From Microcaldota archaeon (GTDB lineage: Archaea; Micrarchaeota; Micrarchaeia; Micrarchaeales; Micrarchaeaceae): a stretch of 64,000 bases of DNA. Numbering within the stretch: the first letter of the stretch is position 1; each line of letters begins with the position of its first letter. A program made the translations under genes and the position numbers. The DNA lies in assembly GCA_021799635.1 (NCBI GenBank), contig JAJZAB010000001.1, forward strand, positions 408,505 to 472,504, in the 5' to 3' direction. Shown here piece by piece: positions 14,082-23,190 of this stretch. The notes beneath the pieces were generated by a model. That model had not been told where the DNA came from. It did not search any database and saw only the letters and a program-made list of their open reading frames with translations.

Positions 14082-17000
14082 TACATTCGAAACCGCCGTA
14101 GTTGCATGATACAGATTTTGGGCATATTGGCGGGCAGGTAAATCCGGCTTCACTCACTAGGTAGCAATAATTGCATTCATAATAGCCTGATAGCACAGTT
14201 GTTGTGGTCGATGAGGAGCTTGCAGATGTAGTTGAGGATGTTGAGGTTGATGAGCTAGTTGATGTTGTTGCGGTTGTAATACCATAAATGTACATATCAA
14301 CGTATGTCACTTTTCCGGCGCTGACGTTCAGGTAGTTTGTGCTGTTGGTTATGTTGTCATAGGTGCCATCAACCTCGTAACTGCCTGGTGTTATTATGTA
14401 TCCTGTATTGTATTCGCCGTTGGCTCCGGTGTACCATCCGCTGTATATTTGTACACCTGGCGAGAATGCGCGTACTGCCGCCGCTGCCACAGGTGTCCCG
14501 TTGAAAAATACGGTTATGTTTAGGGCGCCATATCCAGAGGTGCTTGTCACTGTTGTAGTAGATGTATTTATCTGAGGTATCGTTGTTGTGGTCGTGCTGC
14601 CATTTGTAGACACGTATATCAGCAATGGCACAGTTGTATTATACGTTGCATTGGCAGTATGCATAACTGACGTTATCCTGGCTACATACAGGCCCTTTCG
14701 CACGCTGCGACCTAGAGACATATGCAGGGATGTCATGTCACTTAATGATTCTGAATTGGCAGGAGCTGGGTCCGGTACAAATATCGCAGTAGTATTAGCC
14801 GGCCTGTCATTAATATATGTCAAAGACATGTTTGCAGGATACGGCATCATAGGCATACAAGGCAATGTCTTGTTAAATCCAATCCCGAATGTCCTGCACA
14901 GCTTCACAGTAATGTTGTTCACCAACGTGCCGCCCTGAGCTGCATACACCGTGCCGTTTGCTAGGCTTATATTCAGTTCAGTCTTTGGATAGCTTCCGGA
15001 ATACAGGACCACAGGCATACTATATGTCCATCCGTACGTAGATCCATAAAGCGGGGGGAAAGGATACCCTGCCGATGTAACCAGCGGGGTGAGGTTCAGG
15101 TAGTATAAACCAGGTCTGCTCCCGGTGTGCCATACAAAGCTTGTAGTTGCAGTAGTCGGACTTGTTAAACCTAGTGCATAGCCTCTTACGCTACCGCAAG
15201 CAGTTTGGTCTCTGAAGCCATTGAAGAATGTCACGCATAGAGTCCCGTTGCTTGGTGATGGATAGCCGCCGCTTACTGCGCCTGAGCCTGCATCCGCACC
15301 AACAATAACATTACCTGCAAGCATGTTATGTGCTGTGTAAAGCAGAGTCAAGTTTATCTGCATTGTGCTACCCACTGGTGCCACTCCGTACGGGTATGCG
15401 CTAGGCCAAGAAACATTGTAAATCAGCGGGCTCCATGTCTGAACCATGACATCCATAGGGCCATTGACGCATACTGGATTAGGTCCCAGCACAAACACAT
15501 ACCCTGGTTTCTGCGCATTAACCTGATAGCATCCGCTGGCCAGAACAGGGGTGACAACCTGGCCGTTTACTCCAGTTGTGTTAGAGTAAACCTCCTTACC
15601 ATTTGGTCCAATCAATGATATCGTGACTCCGGGTATCGAGCAGTTCTCAATTGGCAGGCATCCTTCAATGGATGGTACAAAGCCAGCATATATGGTTATG
15701 CTGCCATTCTGCTGCGTCCCTGCGGTTGTGTATATTGCCTGTGCCTGCGTAGGGCCTATAAGCTGGAACGTCACATTTGAAGTGTTGTATCTGTTATAGT
15801 ACTGGTTTCCTGCCAGCTCCGAGTATACACTCCAATAGCTGAAGTAGTATGTCTTCGCAGATGTTCTCACAATCTTTGGCGTGGAGAGCGATACTGGCTC
15901 GAGCACAGGTGAATAATTAAGCTGCGGCGCAGGCGAGTATCCGTGTGGAGACGTAACAGATGCGCTGCGAGGTATCGTTGAGGATACATTCAGAAGTGCA
16001 TATATGGTGTAGTTGAACTTCATTCCACATATTTCATTGCCGCACGAGTATGTGTACGAAGAGTTTGTTGAGTTGTACACGGTGAAATTGCCCACGGGCG
16101 TTTCTCCTATCGGCGCCGAGAACATCTGTACGCCGGCATTGATGAGAATGGTCTTCTCTGATTCGTTCATAACCCCTGACATGCTTGACTGGAATCCTCC
16201 GGTGGATTCGCCATATGAGCTAGGCCCATAGACCCACCAGGTGATCGGGAGGCTGTCCGACACAGGGCCAAATGTGCCATCCATAGAAGGAGGAACAGGG
16301 CTTCCAGAAGAAGTGACTCCAAAGTAGACGCTTGGTATCTCGCTGTAGGGAAGCTGTGGGTTCAGCCCTGAAGCCGCCCATCCCTCGGCATCTATGCAAT
16401 CGTCTATGCCAAAGAAGTTGCAGTCTCCGGTATCATAGCTCCACTGCGGGCGCAAAGGAGGCGCGCTCCCCACCTGGAGCATTGGCATTGCTACATAGTC
16501 GCCGACGCAGATCGATGAGCCGCCTTCAGGAGGTGGAGGGGGCGGCACGCATACAGGAGCGAACATGGGCAGTCCTGTGCCTGAGCTGTTGCCTTCCACT
16601 CCAGGAACCGCCGATGTTATTATAGGCGCATAGTATATCAGGTACGCGAAGTTTTCATAATAGCTGTATGGATATTGAAGGGAGCTATCATGCGGGCTGA
16701 GCTCATAAGTGCCATCAAGGACCGCGTCCATTATTGGGTCGCCAGACGCCTTGCCGCTCTCATTCACGAATCTGGCGCTAAACTGCTTTGGGGCGTAGAC
16801 AGGGCTTTTAACAAAAAAACTCGACAGAGCTGAAGAAAGCGAGCTTGCGTTGTATCCTATTAACAGAAACACTGTCTGACCGCGCTCCCATACATTATCC
16901 TTGCTTATCATTGCGCCTTTTGTGTTATTGAGAGCATTGTCAAGCTCTGTGATATTAATGGCCTTCAGTGCAAGTTGTGCGTATGCATCATTACTGCTGT

Positions 17001-17301
17001 TTACTACAATTACTATGAAGGTGGAATTCTGGGCGTTTGTGAAATTAGCCGCGTCAGCATACCTGAAATCATATCTCTCACTTGCCAGTGACGCAAACTT
17101 GCCGTTGGCTGCCAAAACATTATATGGCGAGATCAAAGCGAATGAGGCATTGCCCAGATGGGCAAAGGGATCCAACGTGTTGAGATTTTCTGCCTGCGTA
17201 CCAAGCGATCTCATTGTTAGCAGGAGTACAGCAATTATGGATACTACTACCACAATAATTAGGATAATGACATAGTTTCGACTCTTCTTGGCTATGGTCA
17301 C
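14077..17301 (-). CDS. very large membrane-anchored surface protein with Thr/Ser-rich stalks and Cys-rich C terminus
   Basis: This is a 1074-residue protein from GTG 17301. One N-terminal membrane helix (YVIILIIVVVVSIIAVLLLT) is followed by an extracellular region with dozens of N-glycosylation sequons. Two carboxypeptidase-regulatory-like or SpaA-like beta domains are visible (GVTISLIGPNGKEVYSNTTG; ALNITVFFNGTPVAAAAVRA). Ser/Thr tracts (TTTTTIPQINTSTTTV; TSTSSSTSTSS) act as stalks. The last 35 residues carry eight Cys (CNYCYL, CPPICPKSVSCNYGGFEC). It is probably an S-layer-associated or adhesion protein; no catalytic motif is seen. Confidence 0.75.
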   Translation of the reverse strand: MTIAKKSRNYVIILIIVVVVSIIAVLLLTMRSLGTQAENLNTLDPFAHLGNASFALISPYNVLAANGKFASLASERYDFRYADAANFTNAQNSTFIVIVVNSSNDAYAQLALKAINITELDNALNNTKGAMISKDNVWERGQTVFLLIGYNASSLSSALSSFFVKSPVYAPKQFSARFVNESGKASGDPIMDAVLDGTYELSPHDSSLQYPYSYYENFAYLIYYAPIITSAVPGVEGNSSGTGLPMFAPVCVPPPPPPEGGSSICVGDYVAMPMLQVGSAPPLRPQWSYDTGDCNFFGIDDCIDAEGWAASGLNPQLPYSEIPSVYFGVTSSGSPVPPSMDGTFGPVSDSLPITWWVYGPSSYGESTGGFQSSMSGVMNESEKTILINAGVQMFSAPIGETPVGNFTVYNSTNSSYTYSCGNEICGMKFNYTIYALLNVSSTIPRSASVTSPHGYSPAPQLNYSPVLEPVSLSTPKIVRTSAKTYYFSYWSVYSELAGNQYYNRYNTSNVTFQLIGPTQAQAIYTTAGTQQNGSITIYAGFVPSIEGCLPIENCSIPGVTISLIGPNGKEVYSNTTGVNGQVVTPVLASGCYQVNAQKPGYVFVLGPNPVCVNGPMDVMVQTWSPLIYNVSWPSAYPYGVAPVGSTMQINLTLLYTAHNMLAGNVIVGADAGSGAVSGGYPSPSNGTLCVTFFNGFRDQTACGSVRGYALGLTSPTTATTSFVWHTGSRPGLYYLNLTPLVTSAGYPFPPLYGSTYGWTYSMPVVLYSGSYPKTELNISLANGTVYAAQGGTLVNNITVKLCRTFGIGFNKTLPCMPMMPYPANMSLTYINDRPANTTAIFVPDPAPANSESLSDMTSLHMSLGRSVRKGLYVARITSVMHTANATYNTTVPLLIYVSTNGSTTTTTIPQINTSTTTVTSTSGYGALNITVFFNGTPVAAAAVRAFSPGVQIYSGWYTGANGEYNTGYIITPGSYEVDGTYDNITNSTNYLNVSAGKVTYVDMYIYGITTATTSTSSSTSTSSTTSASSSSTTTTVLSGYYECNYCYLVSEAGFTCPPICPKSVSCNYGGFECT

Positions 17302-17416
17302 ACCAGAATACTAAAATGCAACCGAATTATTTAAATAATTATATGTTATTTACGCCAGTTGTATCTGCACATCCACGCCTTTATACTCATGCTCAGATAT
17401 GCGAATTTTACATTGT

Positions 17417-19036
17417 CTATGCATTTATCCCTTCTATCATGGTTATATCCTTTCTCTCATACGGCTGCTTGAGCCCCGACATTATTCCCCATGGATAGAA
17501 TAAGACAACAGATACAAATGCCACTATGCCTGATGACGCAATGAACGGTATTGTATTGAGTGCACCAGCGCTTCCTATGTAGGTCATAAAGAGCAGGAAC
17601 AGTATATAAACAATGTACCACAATGAGTTTGTAATGTGCTGCTTGACCCTAGATATCAAAGAGAATGCAACAACGGCAACTGCCAGTATCAGCACCGAAT
17701 AAGGTACAGAAGGCCAACCGCTCCAGAAGATTATCAACGACGCGGCTATGAAGGCTATCGGTGCTATGACCTGCCCTGCAGCCCCTAGCATCCCTTTTTT
17801 CGTTGTTCCCTGCCTCCTAGATACTATCATGGCAACCGGATTCACAGCAAAGCCTATGTAACCTGCTACTACAGCATCCGTTAGAAGGCTGTAAATTGAT
17901 GGCACCGGGGCTGATATAAACGCCACTATGGCACCAACAACCGCAAAAACTATTATTGACCAATATGGTACGGAGTATGTCTTGCTTATTGTCTTCATAG
18001 CAGAGCTTACTATCTTGGATCTTCCCATTGCGAACAATATTCTGGATCCACCACCTAGGTAGATATAACCGGTGACGAATGGGCCAATTATGCCAACTGC
18101 GGCGGCTAGTACGATCAGCCACACTGCGTTTTGATTCCCTGCAAGGAATATGAATGGGTTGCCGACAACCTTGCTGAGGTTTGCCCAGCTTCCTGCAGTT
18201 ATGCCAAGGCTTGTTATTCCGGTAGAAGACCAGTTTATTCCTCCAACGAATGCGATGTCAAAGAGAAGGTATAGCAGGGTCTGCCCTATAACAGTCAAAA
18301 TTATTGCCTTCCACATAAAGCTGTTTCTTTTCGTCTCTTTGGTCTCTTCTGAGTAGTCGGGGAGCACCCTTATGGACCCAAAGGCGAACATAGCCAGTGG
18401 TATGGCGGTGAATATGCCTGCGAACCCGAACGGGGCAAATGAGCCCTTATAAGCATAGAAGTTCTTCGCGCTGAAGAATACGATAATCAAACCGAACGCA
18501 ACCAGCAGATATAGAACGATCTTGGCCAGCCCAATCCAAAAAGTCGATTTCCCAAACCTCCTTACTCCAAAATAGTTGAATGGTATAAATAGCAGCAGTA
18601 TTATAACGCCAAGTATCGCACCTAGAAGCGTAGGGAATCCGCTTGAGTTAAGCAGCACAGGCCAAAAATAATCTATTCCTTCAACTACTGCCAGTGCTTC
18701 AATCGGTGGAATGAAAATGTACCATATAAGATCAGCGAATGCATTTATCATGTTTGTGAATCTTCCATGGGTATACAGGGAATACCTTGACGGGCCTCCT
18801 GCCTCCGGGTGCACCCTAGAAAGTTCAATGTAAGTAAGGGCAATGGAGGTGTAGAACAGGGCACCTATAATCCAAGACAAAACGCTGCCAGGTCCTGCGA
18901 CGGCAGTCATTCCCAGAGGAGAGAACAGCGCCCCTGTGCCAACCGCAGCAACTACCCCGATTATGAATAGCTGCACGAAGCTGAGCTCTTTTTTTAGGCC
19001 TTCCTTCCCCTTTTTGGTGCTACCAGCCAAATCCAC
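17417..19036 (-). CDS. APC-superfamily amino acid permease
   Basis: About 539 residues with 12 or more membrane segments. The first shows the APC signature (LFIIGVVAAVGTGALFSPLG), followed by ALTYIELSRVHPEAGGPSRY, typical of helices 2-3 of this family. It is expected to import amino acids by cation symport or exchange. GTG 19036 (reading VDLAGSTKKGKEG) is preferred; TTG 19054 is also possible. TTTTTATTATTA upstream may be the promoter. It stands alone between the surface protein and the rRNA gene. Confidence 0.88.
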   Translation of the reverse strand: MDLAGSTKKGKEGLKKELSFVQLFIIGVVAAVGTGALFSPLGMTAVAGPGSVLSWIIGALFYTSIALTYIELSRVHPEAGGPSRYSLYTHGRFTNMINAFADLIWYIFIPPIEALAVVEGIDYFWPVLLNSSGFPTLLGAILGVIILLLFIPFNYFGVRRFGKSTFWIGLAKIVLYLLVAFGLIIVFFSAKNFYAYKGSFAPFGFAGIFTAIPLAMFAFGSIRVLPDYSEETKETKRNSFMWKAIILTVIGQTLLYLLFDIAFVGGINWSSTGITSLGITAGSWANLSKVVGNPFIFLAGNQNAVWLIVLAAAVGIIGPFVTGYIYLGGGSRILFAMGRSKIVSSAMKTISKTYSVPYWSIIVFAVVGAIVAFISAPVPSIYSLLTDAVVAGYIGFAVNPVAMIVSRRQGTTKKGMLGAAGQVIAPIAFIAASLIIFWSGWPSVPYSVLILAVAVVAFSLISRVKQHITNSLWYIVYILFLLFMTYIGSAGALNTIPFIASSGIVAFVSVVLFYPWGIMSGLKQPYERKDITMIEGINA

Positions 19037-19054
19037 ACTAAATATAATCCACAA

Positions 19055-19447
19055 TAGTTAATAATAAAAACCTTTACTTTTGGCTGCCTGGCGCAGCTTT
19101 CATCAATGTGGGCCGGGATGGGGCTATTTATGGCCAGGGCCGAGGCGGATCTCCGAACAGCGGCGCAAATGCATGGGCTGAAAGTTGCAACCGTCCAAGC
19201 CAGCTGCACACATCCAAGGCCAACGAGCTCTGCCGCGGCACATCAAAACCTGTGCGTTTATAACCATACCAAAAAGGGTAAGGTATAAATACGTTGTCAT
19301 GTTAAATATCATTCGCTGTTTTTTTGACAGTGTTAGGCAATTTTCATTGCTTATTGTGAAAATTCCTGTTTGGAATTGGATGCAGTCTTGAGGAATGAAA
19401 GGAGGAACAACGTACAATTGTCTTTAATAGCGGCAATCCAGCGATCG
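19055..19447. other. intergenic region: GC-rich unassigned stretch, then 16S leader
   Basis: Bases 19085-19255 are GC-rich and lie between AT-rich flanks, as a structured RNA might. I could not match them to SRP RNA, RNase P RNA or a tRNA. The second half is AT-rich and holds the presumed rRNA promoter and leader. No protein gene is supported. Confidence 0.3.
19280..19292 (+). promoter_or_regulatory. probable 16S rRNA promoter (TATA box)
   Basis: AAGGTATAAATAC has a purine-rich BRE followed by a good archaeal TATA box, about 155 bases before the 16S gene. It is the only strong match in the leader. Confidence 0.5.
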
Positions 19448-20932
19448 ACTCCAGTCGATGCTGCTGGAGGGCACTGCTATCAGATTTCGACAGCCATGCA
19501 AGTCACCCCAACCACTTGGTTGGGGGGCGTACGGCTCAGTAACACGTAATCAATCTACCGCAAAGAGGCGAATAACGTCGGGAAACTGACGGCAATACGC
19601 CATAGGCTATGGCATCTGGAAGGAGCTGTAGCTAAAATAGTGGCGAATCGGAGCATTACTGCTTTGCGATGAGATTGCGGCGGATCAGGCAGATGGCGGG
19701 GTAACGGCCCACCATACCAATAACCCGTAGGGGATGTGAGAGCATGAGCCCCGAGAAGGGCACTGAGACAAGGGCCCTAGCGCTACGGCGTGCAGCAGGC
19801 GCGCAAACTCCACAATGTGCGAAAGCATGATGGGGGGAATCTGAGTGGTTCACTTCGGTGAACCTTTTGCCAAGTGCAGCAAGCTTGGCGAATAAGTGCT
19901 GGGCAAGACCGGTGGCAGCCGCCACGGTAATACCGGCAGCACTAGTGGTGTCCACGATTATTGGGCTTAAAGCGCTCGTAGCTGGCTGATGCCGTCTCAT
20001 GTGAAATATTGGCGCTCAACGTCAATGCGTGCATGAGATACCCATCAGCTAGGGAGCGGGTGAGGTTGAGGGTACTTATGGGGGAGGGGTAAAATCCTGT
20101 AATCCTATAAGGACCAACGGTGGCGAAGGCGCTCAACCAGAACGCATCCGACAGTGAGGAGCGAAGGCTAGGAGAACGAATCGGATCAGATACCCGAGTA
20201 GCCCTAGCAGTAAATTATGCAGACTCTGGTGTTGCAAATGCCTTGAGCGTTTGCAGTACCGTAGCGAAAGTGTTAAGTCTGCCGCCTGGGGAGTACGGCC
20301 GCAAGGTTGAAACTTAAAGCAATTGGCGGGGGAGCACACAAGGGGTGGATGCTGCGGTTTAATTGAACTCAACGTCGGAAATATTACCAGAAGCGACGGC
20401 AGGATGAAGGCCAGACTAAAGATCTTGCCTGACGAGCCGAGAGGTAGTGCATGGCGATCGTCAGCTCGTGGTGTGAACTGTCCGGTTAAGTCCGGGAACG
20501 AGCGAGACCGTTACCAACAGTTGCAACTGGGTTAGTGATAACCTGGGCACTCTGTCGGGACCGCCTCTGTTTAAAGAGGAGGAAGGAGACGGCGACGGTA
20601 CGTCAGTATGCTCTGAATCTTCTGGGCTACACGCGGCATACAAAGGTTGGCACAATGGGACGCAACTCCGAAAGGAGGAGCAAATCCCCTAAAACCATCC
20701 TAAGTTTGGATTGAGGGCTGAAACTCGCCCTCATGAAAATGGAATCCCTAGTAATCGCTTATCACTATTGAGCGGTGAATCTGTCCCAGCTCCTTGCACA
20801 CACCGCCTGCCAAGTCACCCAAGTAAGGCCCTAGTGAGGCAGCGTCTTCGGACGTTTTCGAGTTAGGGCTTTGTGAGGAGGGCTAAGGCATAACAAGGTA
20901 TCCGTAGGGGAACCTGCGGATAGATCACCTCG
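19448..20932 (+). rRNA. 16S ribosomal RNA
   Basis: The whole gene is recognisable. The 5' helix is CTCCAG/CTGGAG with GCCATGCAAGTC downstream. The 530 loop reads GTGGCAGCCGCCACGGTAA, then AGATACCCGAGTAGCCCTAG, TGCGGTTTAATTGAACTC, TTGCACACACCGCC, and the 3' end GGTATCCGTAGGGG with ATCACCTCGG. Several universally conserved positions differ: 518 and 527 in the 530 loop, and 1404/1497 and 1406/1495 in helix 44, where both sides change together. Length is about 1485 bases with no intron. No 23S gene follows; the next 120 bases lead into a protein gene. Ends are approximate. Confidence 0.95.
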
Positions 20933-21056
20933 GAAATCTTTTGATTTCAATGAGCTAGTGTGCGGGATTGCGCGAAGTCCTCCCATTTAACCTCAAGACT
21001 GCACCATTCTTTCCAATTGTATGGGTATTTATTAATTAAAGGCCCAAAAGCTTTCG

Positions 21057-21581
21057 ATGACTAGGAAGCTAAGCCTAACGCCGGACATCAGCTACATGCT
21101 CGGCATCTACAGCGCCAACAGGAAGGATTCGCAGCCGATACGCATAGACAGCCGGTCAAAAGACGTTGTTGAAAAATTTATAAAGATCGCAATAGGCGAC
21201 CTAGCCGTAGAGCCCCAAAAGATAATGACTGGAGAGCACTGGGCCTGCTTCTACAACTCAAAGATAAAGAAGCTGTTCGGCAGGGCCCTGGAAAGAAGGA
21301 TCAAGACATTCAAGTACTTTAACGAATATTCTGGGAGCTATGTCGCCGGCCTGTTCGATTGCAGCGGCGGCATGGATAGAAAAGGCATATTTATAAGGAA
21401 CCTAGATGCGCACGACGGTCTGCTTCTTGAGAATATAGGCATTCACACAAGGGTGCAGGGCAGCAAGTCGTACATAATAGACGAGAAAAGGCTTGTAAGC
21501 CTGATATCTGGGTACAGCTGCATAATGCGGGGACTTATGCCTGGGCGTCAGCAGAGACGGCGCCCTGCTACTTCATTATAA
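21057..21581 (+). CDS. LAGLIDADG-like protein downstream of 16S rRNA
   Basis: The 174-residue protein has one LAGLIDADG-like motif, SYVAGLFDCSGGMDRKG, at about residues 98-113, with the usual following strand (GIFIRNLDAHDGLLLENIGI). A second, weaker match near the N terminus (ISYMLGIYSANRKDS) may be the other half. It resembles a homing endonuclease or a domesticated relative that binds nucleic acid. It has its own AT-rich promoter (TATTTATTAATTAAAGG) and its 3' end overlaps the convergent NUDIX gene by 14 bases. Confidence 0.65.
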   Translation: MTRKLSLTPDISYMLGIYSANRKDSQPIRIDSRSKDVVEKFIKIAIGDLAVEPQKIMTGEHWACFYNSKIKKLFGRALERRIKTFKYFNEYSGSYVAGLFDCSGGMDRKGIFIRNLDAHDGLLLENIGIHTRVQGSKSYIIDEKRLVSLISGYSCIMRGLMPGRQQRRRPATSL

Positions 21582-22080
21582 TCTTTTTCATGTTGGCCTT
21601 GAGGTACTCGCAGCACTTGGTTATTATTTCCTTCTCGTTGGCGTGCTTTACCCTTTTTATGGCATCGCTGAAAGTGAGGATCTCGCATTTTTTGTGCTCC
21701 CTAGAAATCTTTATCTGCTTTGCCTTGTCCTCGTCAACAATGGCCAGGAAATATATAACGCTCTTGTCTATCCTCTCCATCTGACCAGCAGCGTTTTTCT
21801 CGTAGAAAGTATATTTCTTTGTGGCGCTGAAGCTTGTATCCAGGTACGGCCTTATCCCTATCTCTTCAAAGATCTCCCTCTCGGCAGCGGCCACAGCATC
21901 CTCCCCAGGTTCTATCCTGCCCTTGGGACCTATGTCAACCACGTCGCCAGTTGATTTTGGCCGTTTATAGAATTCGTTGTTTTGTGTCAGCAGCAATACC
22001 CTAGGCTCTTTTCCAGCCACGCACACTATTGCACCGGCAGAGAAGCTCTTTATCGCTTTTACGTTTTTATACTTTGGCAT
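21568..22080 (-). CDS. NUDIX hydrolase
   Basis: The Nudix box is complete: GRIEPGEDAVAAAEREIF followed by EEIG, at about residues 53-76 of 170. The enzyme hydrolyses a nucleoside diphosphate linked to another group with Mg2+; the substrate cannot be told from sequence. The N-terminal strand SFSAGAIVCVAG is typical. It lies 14 bases downstream of uS11 on the same strand and may be part of that transcript. Confidence 0.9.
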   Translation of the reverse strand: MPKYKNVKAIKSFSAGAIVCVAGKEPRVLLLTQNNEFYKRPKSTGDVVDIGPKGRIEPGEDAVAAAEREIFEEIGIRPYLDTSFSATKKYTFYEKNAAGQMERIDKSVIYFLAIVDEDKAKQIKISREHKKCEILTFSDAIKRVKHANEKEIITKCCEYLKANMKKIIMK

Positions 22081-22094
22081 AAAAAATTCCTAAG

Positions 22095-22595
22095 CTATAC
22101 TCTCCTCCCTCTCCTGCCTCCAGGCCTTTTTGTGGTATCGGTTGGTATCGGGGTCACGTCCTCTATCCTGTTTATCACCAATCCGCTCCTGGCTAGCACC
22201 CTAACAACCGCCTGCGCACCTGACCCCGGAGTCTTAGATCCGTGCCCTCCAGGCGCCCTTATCTCGATGTTTACGTTTGTTATGCCCTTCTCCTTGGCCG
22301 CCGCGGCAACCTTATAAGCTGCCTGCATTGCAGCGTATGGGGAGCCCTCCTGCGAATCGGCGCTAACCATCATGCCTCCGCTGCCAACGGCTATAGTCTC
22401 GGCGCCGCTCATATCAGTAAGGGTTATTATCGTGTCGTTCTTTGAAGAAAAAACGTGCGCAATCGCCACCCTTTCGCCCCTGGGCTTTATCTTGCTCTCC
22501 TCCATGGCCTTTGCTTCGTATGATATGTCCTTCGTCTTGGCCTCCTTCTTCTGCTCCGTAGGAGCTTGCTTCTTTGTGTCCGCTTTTTTAGCCAT
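22095..22595 (-). CDS. rps11: ribosomal protein uS11
   Basis: Family motifs include [40 protein letters not shown] and [15 protein letters not shown], ending in the basic GGRRGRRV tail. It binds the 30S platform with uS7. A Lys/Glu-rich N-terminal extension of about 40 residues ([18 protein letters not shown]) is longer than usual. It is third in the operon uS13-uS4-uS11; rpoD, eL18 and the rest of the normal alpha operon are at 48-51 kb instead. Confidence 0.96.
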   Translation of the reverse strand: MAKKADTKKQAPTEQKKEAKTKDISYEAKAMEESKIKPRGERVAIAHVFSSKNDTIITLTDMSGAETIAVGSGGMMVSADSQEGSPYAAMQAAYKVAAAAKEKGITNVNIEIRAPGGHGSKTPGSGAQAVVRVLARSGLVINRIEDVTPIPTDTTKRPGGRRGRRV

Positions 22596-22625
22596 GAAAA
22601 CACTTTTTTATGCAGCAATCAACTT

Positions 22626-23186
22626 TTACTGGTTCTGTGCACTCTCTGCCTGCTGTTCCTGCGGCCCATCTACAGGCGCCGCCGGCGCTTCTGCCACCTT
22701 CGATACCGTTATATCTATCGGCTTGTAGTAACCTATCATGCCCTCTTCACTGAGGCTTACCCTGTATCCCGGCCTATTTACCCTAACGCCGTTTATTGAT
22801 ATGAATCCGTGGACTATTAGCTGCCTTGACTGGGCCATGGTCCTGGCCAGCCCTTTCCTCATAACTACAGACTGGAGCCTCCTCTCCAAAAGGGATTTTT
22901 CATTAAGGTCCAGCAGGTCGTCAAGGGTTGCATTCTCCCTTGTTATGCCGAATTTAACAAGCCTTTTTATCATTTCATTCGCCTGCCTCTCGCTTCCGGC
23001 CGATCCAGACAGTAATTCTCTTGCATTCCTCCTTATCCTGCTTAGCTCTGTCTGCATCATCCAAAGCTCCTTCATATTCTTCAGGCCGTATTCCTTGACA
23101 AAAGCGCCATCAGAGCTAATCCTCTCGTTGCTCCACATCTCCTTTGGCTTCTCGTATTTTTTTTTGTTCCTTCTTGGCGCTCCCAT
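22626..23186 (-). CDS. rps4: ribosomal protein uS4
   Basis: The N-terminal part is the archaeal form (MGAPRRNKKKYEKPKEMW). The S4 RNA-binding domain follows (LLERRLQSVVMRKGLARTMA, QSRQLIVHGFISINGVRVN). The last 25 residues are an Ala/Pro/Gln-rich tail (APAAPVDGPQEQQAESAQNQ), a lineage-specific extension. It is an early-assembly 30S protein. Four bases separate it from uS13. Confidence 0.96.
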   Translation of the reverse strand: MGAPRRNKKKYEKPKEMWSNERISSDGAFVKEYGLKNMKELWMMQTELSRIRRNARELLSGSAGSERQANEMIKRLVKFGITRENATLDDLLDLNEKSLLERRLQSVVMRKGLARTMAQSRQLIVHGFISINGVRVNRPGYRVSLSEEGMIGYYKPIDITVSKVAEAPAAPVDGPQEQQAESAQNQ

Positions 23187-23190
23187 CTAA

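Noticed and set aside
13986-14153. N-terminal extension of the SRPBCC protein
   Set aside because: The extra residues are encoded by repeat E5 and the end of the surface-protein gene. A normal SRPBCC start is at ATG 13985.
14211-14270. Short-period TGTTG/GATG-like tract as a possible microsatellite or CRISPR-like array
   Set aside because: It is the coding sequence of the Ser/Thr stalk in the large surface protein. No spacer-repeat structure is present, and I see no CRISPR array in the window.
19085-19255. GC-rich stretch before the 16S gene as SRP RNA or RNase P RNA
   Set aside because: The conserved blocks of those RNAs were not found, so it is left as unassigned.
19656-20655. Several frames of 60-114 codons inside the 16S gene on both strands
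   Set aside because: The sequence is conserved rRNA throughout, and none of the frames looks like protein.
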